From Thermomonas sp. (GTDB lineage Bacteria; Pseudomonadota; Gammaproteobacteria; Xanthomonadales; Xanthomonadaceae): a stretch of 64,000 nucleotides of DNA. The position numbers were made by a program, and so were the translations under genes. A model generated the notes under the pieces. It was not told the DNA's origin. It did no database searches and worked only from the letters and a program-made list of their open reading frames with translations. Numbering within the stretch: position 1 is the first letter of the stretch; each line of letters opens with the position of its first letter. This document shows, piece after piece, positions 26,396 through 35,935 of the stretch. The stretch is taken from assembly GCF_020850895.1 (NCBI RefSeq), contig NZ_JADZDS010000107.1, positions 1 through 64,000 on the forward strand, read 5' to 3'.

Positions 26396-27307
26396 TCAAA
26401 AAATCTCGCCGATGCAGCAGCGCAGCGAACCGCCCGCAGCTTCGATCGCATCCAGTGCCACGCCCTCCACCCGCAGCCCTGCCTGCGCCAACACGTCGCG
26501 ATGGGCAGGCGTCAGTGCGGCGGCGGCTTGGGCACTCATCCACACCGTGGCTTCCGACAGCGCGATGCAATTGCCGACGAAGGCGGCGTGCTCGGCTGCG
26601 CTGCACATCACCGCATGCGGCGCGTACAGCTCGGCGATCGCCTGTGCCGCAGCCGGATCGGCAAACCCGTTCGGGCACACCACCGCCGCGCGACCGGCCA
26701 ACACCGCGAGCACGACATTGGTGTGGTACTCGCCCGGTGCCAGATCGAACAGCAAGGTGGCGCGCAGGCCGAACGCCTCATGCATCAGGTGCGCGCCGGC
26801 TTCATCGCAGCGCTCACTCAAGCCGCAGTAGCCCAGGCCGCGCGCGCGGTCGATCACCAATGCGCCGGTGAGTTCGCAGGCGTGCGCCTGGGTGGACAAC
26901 TCCACCTCCGCGCGCCCCAACACATCACGGAAAAAGCCACGGATATCGTCGCGGATGGCCTCGCGCTGGCGCACTTCATGACGCATGCGGCCGACGATGT
27001 AGCGCCCCGGCGCGGTGCCAAACACATTGTTGGGAAACACCGCATCCGGCGTCTCCGGACTGCCGGCAAAACAGATGGCGGGCACCACCTGTGCGATGGC
27101 GCGCTGCAGGTCGCGGTGCTGCGCCGAGGCGCGGGTGGCATCGAAGGCCGCCGCATCGGCCATGTAGACATTGTCCTGCGCCGACTGCTCGGCCAGACGG
27201 AACCCGTCCGGTGCGACCAGAAATGCGGCACGCGCGGTGGCTGGGCCGAAGTCGGCCTGCGTGTTGCGGAACAGTTCGGAAAACGCGGCGAAGTCGCGAG
27301 TGATCAT
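26396..27307 (-). CDS. Arginine-deiminase-related amidinotransferase-fold hydrolase (CtlX-like)
   Basis: A protein of 303 residues of the guanidine-group-modifying superfamily (pentein fold). Visible elements are the substrate loop DAVFPNNVFGT, the active-site His region APGEYHTNVVLAVLAG and the C-terminal nucleophile region GGSLRCCIGEIF. The pattern resembles the citrulline-using CtlX group more than classic arginine deiminase, but the substrate is not certain. Its ATG overlaps the dusA stop codon (ATGA), so the two are translationally coupled. An arginase gene lies 10 kb away; no shared pathway is shown. Confidence 0.75.
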   Translation of the reverse strand: MITRDFAAFSELFRNTQADFGPATARAAFLVAPDGFRLAEQSAQDNVYMADAAAFDATRASAQHRDLQRAIAQVVPAICFAGSPETPDAVFPNNVFGTAPGRYIVGRMRHEVRQREAIRDDIRGFFRDVLGRAEVELSTQAHACELTGALVIDRARGLGYCGLSERCDEAGAHLMHEAFGLRATLLFDLAPGEYHTNVVLAVLAGRAAVVCPNGFADPAAAQAIAELYAPHAVMCSAAEHAAFVGNCIALSEATVWMSAQAAAALTPAHRDVLAQAGLRVEGVALDAIEAAGGSLRCCIGEIF

Positions 27308-28302
27308 GAGGTAATTGGTTCCCGTTCGGTCAATGACAGGGCGTGCTCGACCAGCGACCAATCCGCACCGGGCTTGTGCGCACCTTCGCTGAGGATTTGC
27401 CGGAATGCGCGGCCGCCGGGCTGGCCTGAAAACAGGCCGAGCAGGTGGCGGGTGATGTGCTTGAGGAAGACGCCACGCGCAAGCTGCGCTTCGACATGGG
27501 GCCGAAACGCACCCAACAACGCAGCGCGGCTGCGCAATGGCCCACCGAACCACGCCACATCGAGTTGATGCAGCAGGTACGGCGTGTGGTAGGCGGCGCG
27601 CCCGAGCATCGCGCCATCGACGTGATCCAAATGCGCTGTGGCCTCGGCCGCATCGGCAATGCCGCCGTTGACGATGATCTGCAAGGCGGGCCGTTCGCGC
27701 TTGAGCTGATAGGCCCAGTCGTAGCGCAGCGGCGGCACCTCGCGGTTTTCCTTCGGCGACAAGCCTTTCAACCACGCATTGCGCGCATGCACCACGAACA
27801 TCCGGCAGCCGGCATCGGCAATGGTGTCGATGAAGCGCAGGAAGTGCGTCCATTCGTGATCGTCGTCCACACCCAAACGGCACTTCACCGTCACCGGCAC
27901 CGGACTTGCCTCGATCATCGCCGCCACGCTGTCGGCTACCAATGCCGGCTCGCGCATCAGGCAGGCACCGAAACGCCCGGCCTGCACGCGATCTGACGGG
28001 CAGCCGCAGTTGAGGTTGATCTCATCGAAGCCGTGCTCGGCCCCAAATCGCGCTGCCTGCGCCAGCAACGCCGGCTCGCTGCCACCCAATTGCAAGGCCA
28101 CGGGGTGCTCGACCGGATCCAGCGCCAGCAGCCGCGCCCGGTCGCCGTGGATCACCGCATTGGCATGCACCATTTCGCTGTACAGACGCGCATGCGGTGC
28201 CAGCAACCGGTGGAACACCCGGCAATGCGTATCCGTCCAATCCATCATCGGCGCGACGGACAGGCGCAGTTGCTCGGCAGGGATGGCGGCGGAGGCGGGC
28301 AT
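27304..28302 (-). CDS. dusA: tRNA-dihydrouridine(20/20a) synthase DusA
   Basis: FMN- and NADPH-dependent reductase forming dihydrouridine in the tRNA D-loop. The 332 residues have the TIM barrel signature: VAPMMDWTDTHCR, NLNCGCPSDRVQ (97-108), catalytic Cys114 in GRFGACLM, TVKCRLGVDD and VVHARNAWLKGLSP, the last stretch being typical of DusA over DusB/C. The start at 28302 follows the family N-terminus. The stop overlaps the start of the next gene. Confidence 0.95.
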   Translation of the reverse strand: MPASAAIPAEQLRLSVAPMMDWTDTHCRVFHRLLAPHARLYSEMVHANAVIHGDRARLLALDPVEHPVALQLGGSEPALLAQAARFGAEHGFDEINLNCGCPSDRVQAGRFGACLMREPALVADSVAAMIEASPVPVTVKCRLGVDDDHEWTHFLRFIDTIADAGCRMFVVHARNAWLKGLSPKENREVPPLRYDWAYQLKRERPALQIIVNGGIADAAEATAHLDHVDGAMLGRAAYHTPYLLHQLDVAWFGGPLRSRAALLGAFRPHVEAQLARGVFLKHITRHLLGLFSGQPGGRAFRQILSEGAHKPGADWSLVEHALSLTEREPITS

Positions 28303-28463
28303 GGGAGGCGCATTGTACGAAGTCGCGGTGACACACCGAGCGTCGTTTTCCGATCTCACATGCGGGCAATGCCTGATTGCGCGGGTCGATCGCGAAGAGA
28401 ACAGTGACCTCAGGCGCACCGCGCACAGGTGCGGCGTGGGTTCACTTGCATTTTCATATCCGT

Positions 28464-28802
28464 ATGAATATATTTCCGTTCGTCAAGCCCATCGTGTTTC
28501 TTGGCGATTCGCTGCGAGCGCTGCGGGAGTTTCCGGATGACGCAAAGCAAGATGCCGGCTATCAGTTGGATCGCGTGCAACACGGACTGCAACCGGATGA
28601 CTTCAAGCCCATGTCATCGATCGGCAAGGGCGTCGAGGAAATCCGGGTACGGGATGACGCCGGTGCCCACCGCGTCATCTACACCGCCCGATTGGCCGAT
28701 GCGGTCTACGTGCTTCATGCCTTTCAGAAGAAGACGCAGGCCACATCGAAACACGATATTGACCTAGCGAAGCAACGCTTCGCGCTGCTGAGCAGGAAGT
28801 GA
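28464..28802 (+). CDS. RelE/HigB-type toxin (phage Gp49-like)
   Basis: A protein of 112 residues of the RelE/ParE superfamily, Gp49-like group: an N-terminal helix pair (SLRALREFPDDAKQDAGYQL), then the strand core VEEIRVRDDAGAHRVIYTA and DAVYVLHAFQKKTQATSK. Toxins of this group cut mRNA on the ribosome. The AT-richer upstream sequence (TTTTCATATCCG) differs from neighbouring genes and suggests acquisition. The XRE antitoxin gene follows after 2 bases; toxin-first order is normal for HigBA. Confidence 0.88.
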   Translation: MNIFPFVKPIVFLGDSLRALREFPDDAKQDAGYQLDRVQHGLQPDDFKPMSSIGKGVEEIRVRDDAGAHRVIYTARLADAVYVLHAFQKKTQATSKHDIDLAKQRFALLSRK

Positions 28803-28804
28803 CC

Positions 28805-29092
28805 ATGAGCAAGAACAAGGCCGAACGGTTCACCAGCGTCTGGGATGCCCTTGCCGAGAACGCGGAAGAAGCGGCCAACCTCAAGCTGCGCGCCGAGCTG
28901 ATGCGCAAGATCGCCGCGCTCGTCCAGAACAGCGGTTGGACGCAGGCCGCAGCTGCCGAGCACTGCGGAGTCAGCCAACCACGCATCAATGACCTGCTGC
29001 GTGGCCGCATCTCCCGATTCTCGCTTGACGCACTGGTGAACATCGCCGCATCGCTGGGCCAGCAGGTTCACGTCGTCTTGAGGGCCGCCTAA
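28805..29092 (+). CDS. XRE-family antitoxin (HigA-like)
   Basis: A 95-residue helix-turn-helix protein of the HigA/XRE antitoxin group; the HTH is NSGWTQAAAAEHCGVSQPRINDLL, quoted here as SGWTQAAAAEHC and VSQPRINDLLRG. It should neutralise the upstream toxin and repress the pair's promoter. ATG at 28805 has GGAAG in the toxin's last codons as ribosome-binding site. It ends 79 bases before acnD. Confidence 0.9.
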   Translation: MSKNKAERFTSVWDALAENAEEAANLKLRAELMRKIAALVQNSGWTQAAAAEHCGVSQPRINDLLRGRISRFSLDALVNIAASLGQQVHVVLRAA

Positions 29093-29171
29093 CCCACTAC
29101 ACCACACACCATCGCCACGACGCCGGTTCGGTTGCGCGACAATGTGTGTTTCCACCGCCGCACGACCCGCC

Positions 29172-31784
29172 ATGAACACCGCCTACCGCAAGCCCCTGCC
29201 CGGTTCCAATCTGGATTTTTTCGATGCGCGGGAAGCGGTTGAATCGCTCCAACCCGGCGCGTGGGCGGGCTTGCCCTACACCGCGCGGGTGCACGCCGAG
29301 AACATCGTGCGCTGCGCCGATCCGGGGATGCGCGATGCGTTCCTCGGTCAGTTGATCGAACGCAAGCGCGACCTGGATTTCCCGTGGTTCCCGGCGCGTG
29401 TGGTCTGCCACGACATCCTCGGCCAGACCGCACTGGTGGACTTGGCCGGCCTGCGTGAAGCCATCGCCGCGCAGGACGGTGACCCGGCGGAAGTGAACCC
29501 GGTGGTGCCGGTGCAGTTGATCGTCGACCACTCGCTGGCGGTGGAAGCGCCCGGCTTCGATGCGGATGCGTTCGCGAAAAATCGCGCGATTGAGGATCGC
29601 CGCAATGCCGACCGCTTCGATTTCATCGAGTGGTGCCGGCTGGCCTTCGACAATGTCGACGTGATCCCTGCCGGCAACGGGATCATGCATCAGATCAACC
29701 TGGAGAAGATGTCGCCGGTGATCTACACGCGGGACGGCGTGGCCTTCCCCGACACCTGCGTGGGCACCGATTCGCATACCCCGCATGTAGACGCGCTGGG
29801 CGTGATTGCCGTCGGCGTGGGCGGGCTGGAAGCCGAGAGCGTGATGCTGGGCAATCCTTCGTGGATGCGCCTGCCCGAGATTATCGCGGTCGAACTGTCC
29901 GGCAAGCCTGCGCCTGGCATCACTGCCACCGACGTGGTGCTGGCGCTGACCGAATTCCTGCGCCAGCAAAAAGTGGTGGGCGCGTATCTGGAATTCCGTG
30001 GCGAAGGCGCCGCGGCGCTCACGATTGGTGATCGCGCCACGATTTCCAACATGGCGCCGGAATACGGTGCGACCGCGGCGATGTTCGCCATCGACGGCAA
30101 TACGCTGGATTACCTGCGCCTGACCGGCCGCGACGCTGCACAAGTAGCGCTGGTGGAAACCTATGCCAAGCACGCCGGCTTCTGGGCCGATGACCTGCGT
30201 GATGCTCAGTTCGAACGCACGCTGCATTTCGATCTCTCGACGGTCGTGCGCAACCTCGCCGGCCCCAGCAACCCGCATCGCCGCCTGCCGGCCAGCGCCT
30301 TGGCCGAACGCGGCATCGCCGATGAAATCAAGCTCGACGCCGCCCGCCGTGACGAAGCGCAAGGCCTGATCCCCGACGGCGCGGTGATCATCGCCGCCAT
30401 TACTTCATGCACCAATACCAGCAACCCGCGTAACGTGATTGCCGCTGGCCTGTTGGCGCGCAATGCCAACGCACGCGGCCTCACCCGAAAGCCGTGGGTG
30501 AAAACCTCGCTCGCCCCCGGCTCCAAGGCGGTGCAGCTGTATCTGGAAGAGGCCAAGCTGCTGCCCGAACTCGAACAACTGGGTTTTGGCATCGTCGGCT
30601 TTGCCTGCACCACCTGCAACGGCATGAGCGGCGCGCTGGATCCGGTGATCCAGAAGGAAGTGATCGAGCGCGATCTGTACGTGACGGCGGTGCTGTCGGG
30701 CAACCGCAATTTCGATGGCCGCATCCATCCCTATGCCAAGCAGGCCTTCCTCGCCTCGCCGCCGCTGGTGATCGCCTATGCGATAGCCGGCACCGTGCGT
30801 TTCGATATCGAAAAAGACGTGCTCGGCCTCGACCACGACGGCCAGCCGGTGTACCTGAAAGACCTCTGGCCGACGGATGCCGAGATCGACGCGGTGGTGG
30901 CCGCCAGTGTGAAACCTGAGCAGTTCCGCAAGGTCTACGACCCGATGTTCGCGCCGCGCGCCAAGACCCAGGCCAAGCCTCTGTACGACTGGCGCCCGAT
31001 GAGCACCTACATCCGCAACCCGCCGTATTGGGAAGGCGCATTGGCCGGTGCGCGCACGCTCACCCACCTGCGCCCGCTGGCGGTGCTGGGCGACAACATC
31101 ACCACCGATCACCTGTCCCCGTCGAACGCGATTTTGCGCAGCAGCGCCGCCGGCGAATACCTCGCGACCATGGGCGTGCCGGAGGAAGACTTCAATTCCT
31201 ACGCCACCCACCGCGGCGACCACCTCACCGCGCAGCGCGCCACCTTCGCCAATCCGAAATTGCTCAACGAAATGGTGCGCAACGACGACAGCAGCGTGAA
31301 ACAAGGCTCGCTGGCCCGCGTCGAGCCGGAAGGCAGGGTGATGCGGATGTGGGAAGCGATCGAGACCTACATGCAGCGCAAGCAGCCGCTGATCATCATC
31401 GCCGGCGCCGACTACGGCCAAGGCTCCAGCCGCGACTGGGCCGCCAAGGGCGTGCGCTTGGCGGGAGTGGAAGCCATCGCCGCCGAAGGCTTCGAACGCA
31501 TCCACCGCCAGAACCTGGTCGGCATGGGTGTGCTGCCGCTGCAATTCCAGCCCGGCACCACCCGCAAGACCCTGGCCATCGACGGCACGGAAACCTTCAG
31601 CGTGCGCGGCACGCCAACGCCGGGCGGCACCCTCACGCTGGTGGTGGAACGCAAGAATGGCGAACAGGTCGACGTGCCGGTCACCTGTCGCCTCGACAGT
31701 GATGATGACGTGACCACCTACACCGCCGGCGGCATCCTGCCGCGGTTCTCGCAGGAGTTTTTGGCGGCGGGGCAGGTGGCGTGA
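29172..31784 (+). CDS. acnD: Fe/S-dependent 2-methylcitrate dehydratase AcnD
   Basis: Aconitase-superfamily enzyme (870 residues) that, with PrpF, dehydrates 2-methylcitrate in the methylcitrate cycle of propionyl-CoA breakdown. The 4Fe-4S ligands are Cys413 (ITSCTNTSNPRN) and Cys479/Cys482 (ACTTCNG). Substrate motifs include GTDSHTPHVDALGV and ADYGQGSSRDWAAKG in the C-terminal swivel domain. AcnA-type aconitase is the alternative; the presence of prpF and prpD supports AcnD. prpF, normally next, is 7.6 kb away because of an inserted restriction-modification cluster. Confidence 0.92.
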   Translation: MNTAYRKPLPGSNLDFFDAREAVESLQPGAWAGLPYTARVHAENIVRCADPGMRDAFLGQLIERKRDLDFPWFPARVVCHDILGQTALVDLAGLREAIAAQDGDPAEVNPVVPVQLIVDHSLAVEAPGFDADAFAKNRAIEDRRNADRFDFIEWCRLAFDNVDVIPAGNGIMHQINLEKMSPVIYTRDGVAFPDTCVGTDSHTPHVDALGVIAVGVGGLEAESVMLGNPSWMRLPEIIAVELSGKPAPGITATDVVLALTEFLRQQKVVGAYLEFRGEGAAALTIGDRATISNMAPEYGATAAMFAIDGNTLDYLRLTGRDAAQVALVETYAKHAGFWADDLRDAQFERTLHFDLSTVVRNLAGPSNPHRRLPASALAERGIADEIKLDAARRDEAQGLIPDGAVIIAAITSCTNTSNPRNVIAAGLLARNANARGLTRKPWVKTSLAPGSKAVQLYLEEAKLLPELEQLGFGIVGFACTTCNGMSGALDPVIQKEVIERDLYVTAVLSGNRNFDGRIHPYAKQAFLASPPLVIAYAIAGTVRFDIEKDVLGLDHDGQPVYLKDLWPTDAEIDAVVAASVKPEQFRKVYDPMFAPRAKTQAKPLYDWRPMSTYIRNPPYWEGALAGARTLTHLRPLAVLGDNITTDHLSPSNAILRSSAAGEYLATMGVPEEDFNSYATHRGDHLTAQRATFANPKLLNEMVRNDDSSVKQGSLARVEPEGRVMRMWEAIETYMQRKQPLIIIAGADYGQGSSRDWAAKGVRLAGVEAIAAEGFERIHRQNLVGMGVLPLQFQPGTTRKTLAIDGTETFSVRGTPTPGGTLTLVVERKNGEQVDVPVTCRLDSDDDVTTYTAGGILPRFSQEFLAAGQVA

Positions 31785-31891
31785 ACAATGGCTCTGAACC
31801 TGTTGCTCCGATTGATCTCACCCACGTCGCAGCCGCTGCGACCACCATCCGGTACGCTTGTGGTTGCTGCTGACGATGGAACGCCGTTTCG

Positions 31892-34800
31892 ATGACCGCT
31901 GTTGCCCCGGACTTGTCGCTCTCCCGTTTCCAGGCCCTGCTGCGCGAGCTGTTCCAGTTCGACAGCGCGGACCTGGACTTCGGCATCTACCGCATCCTCA
32001 ACGAGCGCCGCGCCCTGTTCGAGGACTGGATCGACAACCGCCTGCCCGCCGCGGTGCGCAAGGCTCTGTCCAGTGGCGCGGTGGCCCAGTCCGACGCCAA
32101 TGCGAAACATCTGGCAGAGCTGGCCGTAAAGCTGCGGGAGGAACAGGAAGACGAGTCCGTCATCGATGGTGACGGTCGCCTGCGCGAGGGCATCACCGGC
32201 AAGACCGCGCGCGAATACCGCGAGCTGTGGCAGGCGCAACAAGCCAGCGCCCAACCCGCCGGCACCGATGCGCGCGAGGCGGACATCTACAACCGCCTGT
32301 ACGACTTCTTCCGTCGCTACTACGAGGACGGCGATTTCCTCAGCCTGCGCCGCTACGGCAGCGACGACGCCTACGCCGTGCCGTACAACGGCCAGGAAGT
32401 GCTGCTGCACTGGGCCAACAAGGACTAGTACTACGTCAAGACCGGCGAGCACTTCACCGACTACCGCTTCCGCGCCGGCGACAGCAGCGACGCCTGGCAC
32501 GTGGAATTGCGCCTGCGCCAGGCCGAGACCGACCGCGACAACACCAAGTCCACAGACAAGCGGCAGTTCTTCTTCGACTGCGGCGCCATCGAAGTCGACG
32601 CCGAAGCACGCACGCTCATCGTGCCGGTGGCCTGGCGCGCGGCGAGCGCGGCCGAGGCCGAAGGCCTGCCCACGCGCAACGCCCAGGACGCCCTCAATGC
32701 CGACGCCGAGAAGAAGCTGCTCGGCAAGCAGGGCGTGAAAGCCGTGCCGGTTCTGCTGGCCGCGCTCAAGGCCAATGTGTCGGAAGACGAGGCCAAACCG
32801 CAAACCCTGCTGGCCCGCCACCTGCGCCGCTACACCCGCCGCAACACCAGCGATTTCTTCATCCACAAGGACCTGCGCGGCTTCCTCACCCGCGAGCTGG
32901 ACTACTGGCTCAAGGCCGAGGTGCTGAAACTCGACACCCTGCTGGCCGGCGGCGAACAGCCGGCGCAGGCCTGGCTGCAGACCCTGGCCTGCCTGCGCGA
33001 GGTGGCCACCACCATCATCGACTTCGTCGCCCGCATCGAGGATTTCCAGAAGAAGCTGTACGAAAAGCGCAAGTTCATCACCGCCTGCCACTGGTGCCTG
33101 ACCCTGAACCATGTGGAACGCGCCGGCCTGACCGAACGGCTGGCCGACATCCTCAACACCACGGACGGCGGCAAGGCGCAGAAGGCCGAATGGAAGCACC
33201 TGTATGCCATCGACGAAGTGAAGGCCGAAGGCGGCAAGCCGGGCTGGAAGGAAAAAGTCAGCGCCGACTTCCTGCGCAGCCAGCCCTACCTGGTGCTGGA
33301 CACGGTGCACCTGCCGCAGGACTTCACCGATACGCTGCTGGCGTCATTCGACGACCTGGATGCCGCCACCGACGGCCTGCTGGTGCACGGCGACAACTGG
33401 CAGGCGCTGAACCTGTTGATGGAGCGGTACCGGGAGCAGGTGCAGTGCGTGTATATCGATCCGCCGTATAACTCAAAGACTAGCGAGATCATCTACAAGA
33501 ACACTTACAAGCACTCTTCTTGGCTATCTCTAATGGCCAATCGCCTATCTGCCAGTCGCTCTCTTGAAACGGCAGATGGAAGCCACGTGATCGCCATTGA
33601 CGAGAACGAACAAGAGGGTTTGGGCCACCTAGTCCGAAATGCATTTCCAGATCGCGAGATTGTGTGCGCGGTAGTGGTTCATAACAAAAAGGGGATCCAA
33701 GGTGACTACTTTTCGCACAATCACGAATACGCGTACTTTTGCATCAAGTATGGCCTCCCTGAAACCCACGGCGCACCAGTACCCAAGGATGAATGGGAGT
33801 ACACGAACTTACGGAAGTGGGGGCGCGAGTCAGAACGTGAAACAGCAAGAAACTGCTTCTATCCGATTTACGTGAAGGAGGGGGAGATCATTGGGTTTGG
33901 CGAAGTGTGCGACGAAAATTTTCACCCCCGTGCAAACAATGCGAAGGACGGAAGTCGTATCGCAGTCTATCCCGTCGACGCTTCCGGAGTTGAGCGCAAG
34001 TGGCGTTATGCGCGCAATAGCGTCGAATCTATCAAGCGCCTTTTGAAGGTCCATGTAACTACGCAAGGCGAGATTCAGATCGTTAAAGCAGTTGACGAAC
34101 GACCAATCAAAACCTTGTGGGACGACACCCGGTACATCGCAGGTGACTACGGCACTAAGTGGCTCACTGACCTTGGCTTGAAGCTAAGAGAAGACCTCTA
34201 TCCAAAATCACTTCATGTAGTTGAAGATTCCGTTCGCGCAGTTTCCGAACCCCGATCAATCATCCTCGACTACTTTGGTGGGTCTGGCACGACAGCTCAT
34301 GCGGTTGTGAGTCTGAACCGGGCTAGTGATCGCGATCAACGCAAGTTCGTCATGGTGGAAATGGGGTCCTACTTCGACACCGTGCTGGTGCCGCGCGTCA
34401 AGAAAATCGCCTACTCCCCGGACTGGAAGGACGGCAAGCCCGTCTCCCGCGCCGGCTCGTCGCTCGCCTTCAAATACCTCCGCCTCGAATCCTACGAAGA
34501 CACCCTCGGCAACCTACGCCTGCGTGCCGATGCGCCGGGCCAGGGCGGGCTGGACCTGGACGCCATGCCCGAGGTGTACCGCCTGGGCTACTGGCTGGAC
34601 GTGGAAACCGCCTGCAGCGCCAGCCTGCTCGACGTCGAACGGCTGGAACGCCCGTTCGACTACGCGCTGGACGTGCACGACGGCAAGGCCACGCACACCC
34701 GCGCCATCGACCTGGCCGAGACCTTCAACTATCTGATCGGCCTGATCGTGCGCCAGCGCAAGGTGCTCGACCGCGACGGCCGCCGCTATCTGCTGTATGC

Positions 34801-35017
34801 CGGCCGCACCCGCGCCGACGATGCCGACACCGCGGTACTGTGGCGCGACATCGCCGGCTGGACCGAGGCCGACTTCGCCGCCGAGCGCGATTGGATCGTG
34901 CGCGCCGCGCCGTTTGGCGAGGCCAGCGTGATCTACGTCAACGGCGATTCCGCCATCCCCGGCGCGCAATCGCTGGACCCGGTGTTCCACGCCCGCATGT
35001 TCGCCCCCGTCCACTGA
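31892..35017 (+). pseudogene. Type III-like DNA methyltransferase (Mod), broken by an in-frame amber codon
   Basis: Site-specific adenine methyltransferase of beta-class order: DPPYN (residues 523-527, motif IV) comes before FGGSGTTAHA (from 795, motif I), as in type III Mod subunits. A TAG at 32426-32428 (codon 179) stops the frame, leaving 178 residues and a second frame to 35017. Read through, it is 1041 residues. The context NKD-stop-YYVKTGEHF suggests a CAG (Gln) to TAG change. Between 33472 and about 34350 GC falls to roughly 47-55 percent in the lines I counted, against about 67 percent beside it, as expected for a swapped target-recognition region. Either a true nonsense mutation or a sequencing error. 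Confidence 0.85.
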
Positions 35018-35036
35018 GCCCGCGTAAGCTGCCGCC

Positions 35037-35360
35037 ATGACCGCCACCGCACCTTCGCTGCAGCACCTGCACGCACTCCGCACCGAGCTCGATGCGCTGT
35101 GCCGCCGTCACCACGTGCGCCGGCTGGACCTGTTCGGTTCGGCCGCGCGCGGCCAGGCCGGCGCCGGCAGCGACTACGATTTCCTGGTGGAGTTTGCGCC
35201 GCTGCCGCCCGGCGGTTACGCCGAGGCCTACTTCGGCCTGCTGGAAGACCTGCAGGCGCTGCTGGGCGCGCCGGTGGAGCTGGTGGTCGAGCGCGCGATC
35301 CGCAACCCGTACTTCCGCCAGTCGGTGCAGGCGCACCGGGAGGCGCTGTATGCGGCTTGA
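35037..35360 (+). CDS. Minimal nucleotidyltransferase (MNT family)
   Basis: A 107-residue DNA-polymerase-beta-like nucleotidyltransferase. The catalytic signature is DLFGSAARGQAGAGSDYDFLVEF (the GS motif and the D-x-D pair in SDYDF), with a third acidic residue in VELVVE. MNT proteins usually pair with HEPN toxins and can AMPylate them; no HEPN gene is adjacent. It begins 19 bases after the mod stop codon and appears to belong to the restriction-modification cluster. Confidence 0.85.
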   Translation: MTATAPSLQHLHALRTELDALCRRHHVRRLDLFGSAARGQAGAGSDYDFLVEFAPLPPGGYAEAYFGLLEDLQALLGAPVELVVERAIRNPYFRQSVQAHREALYAA

Positions 35361-35411
35361 GGCGGCCAGTCTTCGTTACGCGCCAACTCCCTCCTCTGGT
35401 AATCTTGCAGC

Positions 35412-35612
35412 ATGAGCAATGTCGAGAAAATCGAACTCGAGGTGTCCAGGCTTTCGCAACAGGAGCTTGCGCGCTTCCGTGCCTGGTATTCCGGATTCGA
35501 CGCGGACGCGTGGGACCGTCAGCTGGAGCAAGATGCTGCTTCAGGCAAGCTGGATCGCCTGGCCGCGAAGGCTCTCCAGGCGCACAGCGCGGGCAAGACC
35601 AAGGCGCTGTGA
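35412..35612 (+). CDS. Putative antitoxin (small helical protein)
   Basis: A 66-residue, charged, helix-rich protein (VSRLSQQELARFRAWYSGFD and KLDRLAAKALQAHSAGKTKAL in parts) of the kind found upstream of RelE-type toxins. It has no DNA-binding domain that I recognise. Its stop codon overlaps the next start (GTGA), so the two are translationally coupled. The call rests mainly on this coupling and on the toxin-like neighbour. Confidence 0.7.
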   Translation: MSNVEKIELEVSRLSQQELARFRAWYSGFDADAWDRQLEQDAASGKLDRLAAKALQAHSAGKTKAL

Positions 35613-35866
35613 AGCATTTCGCCACGTCGGACTTCTGGAATGCTTATGAAGCGCTCCCGGGTCAGGTTCGGCGGCTTGCGGACAGCAATTTTCAGCTTCT
35701 CAAGACCAATGCGCGCCACCCTTCGCTGCACTTTAAGCGCATGGGGCGGTTCTGGTCGGTGCGCGTGGGGTTGCACTTCCGCGCACTCGGTGTGGACGCG
35801 CCCGACGGCGTGGTCTGGTTCTGGATCGGTAGTCATGCCGAGTACGACAAACTCGTTGGCGCCTGA
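35609..35866 (+). CDS. RelE/ParE-like toxin
   Basis: An 85-residue protein with the RelE/ParE layout: an N-terminal helix pair (DFWNAYEALPGQVRRLADSN) and a strand core with FKRMGRFWSVRVGLHFRALG and VVWFWIGSHAEYDKLV. The ending HAEYD is common in this superfamily. GTG at 35609 overlaps the antitoxin stop. Sits between mod and res, 69 bases before res. It might guard the restriction cluster against loss; this is inference. Confidence 0.78.
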   Translation: MKHFATSDFWNAYEALPGQVRRLADSNFQLLKTNARHPSLHFKRMGRFWSVRVGLHFRALGVDAPDGVVWFWIGSHAEYDKLVGA

Positions 35867-35935
35867 CAATCCAGTGCAAGCCGGGCTGAATCAGGCATTC
35901 GATCTGCGAAGCGCCCTGCCGCGGGGAGCGCCCTG

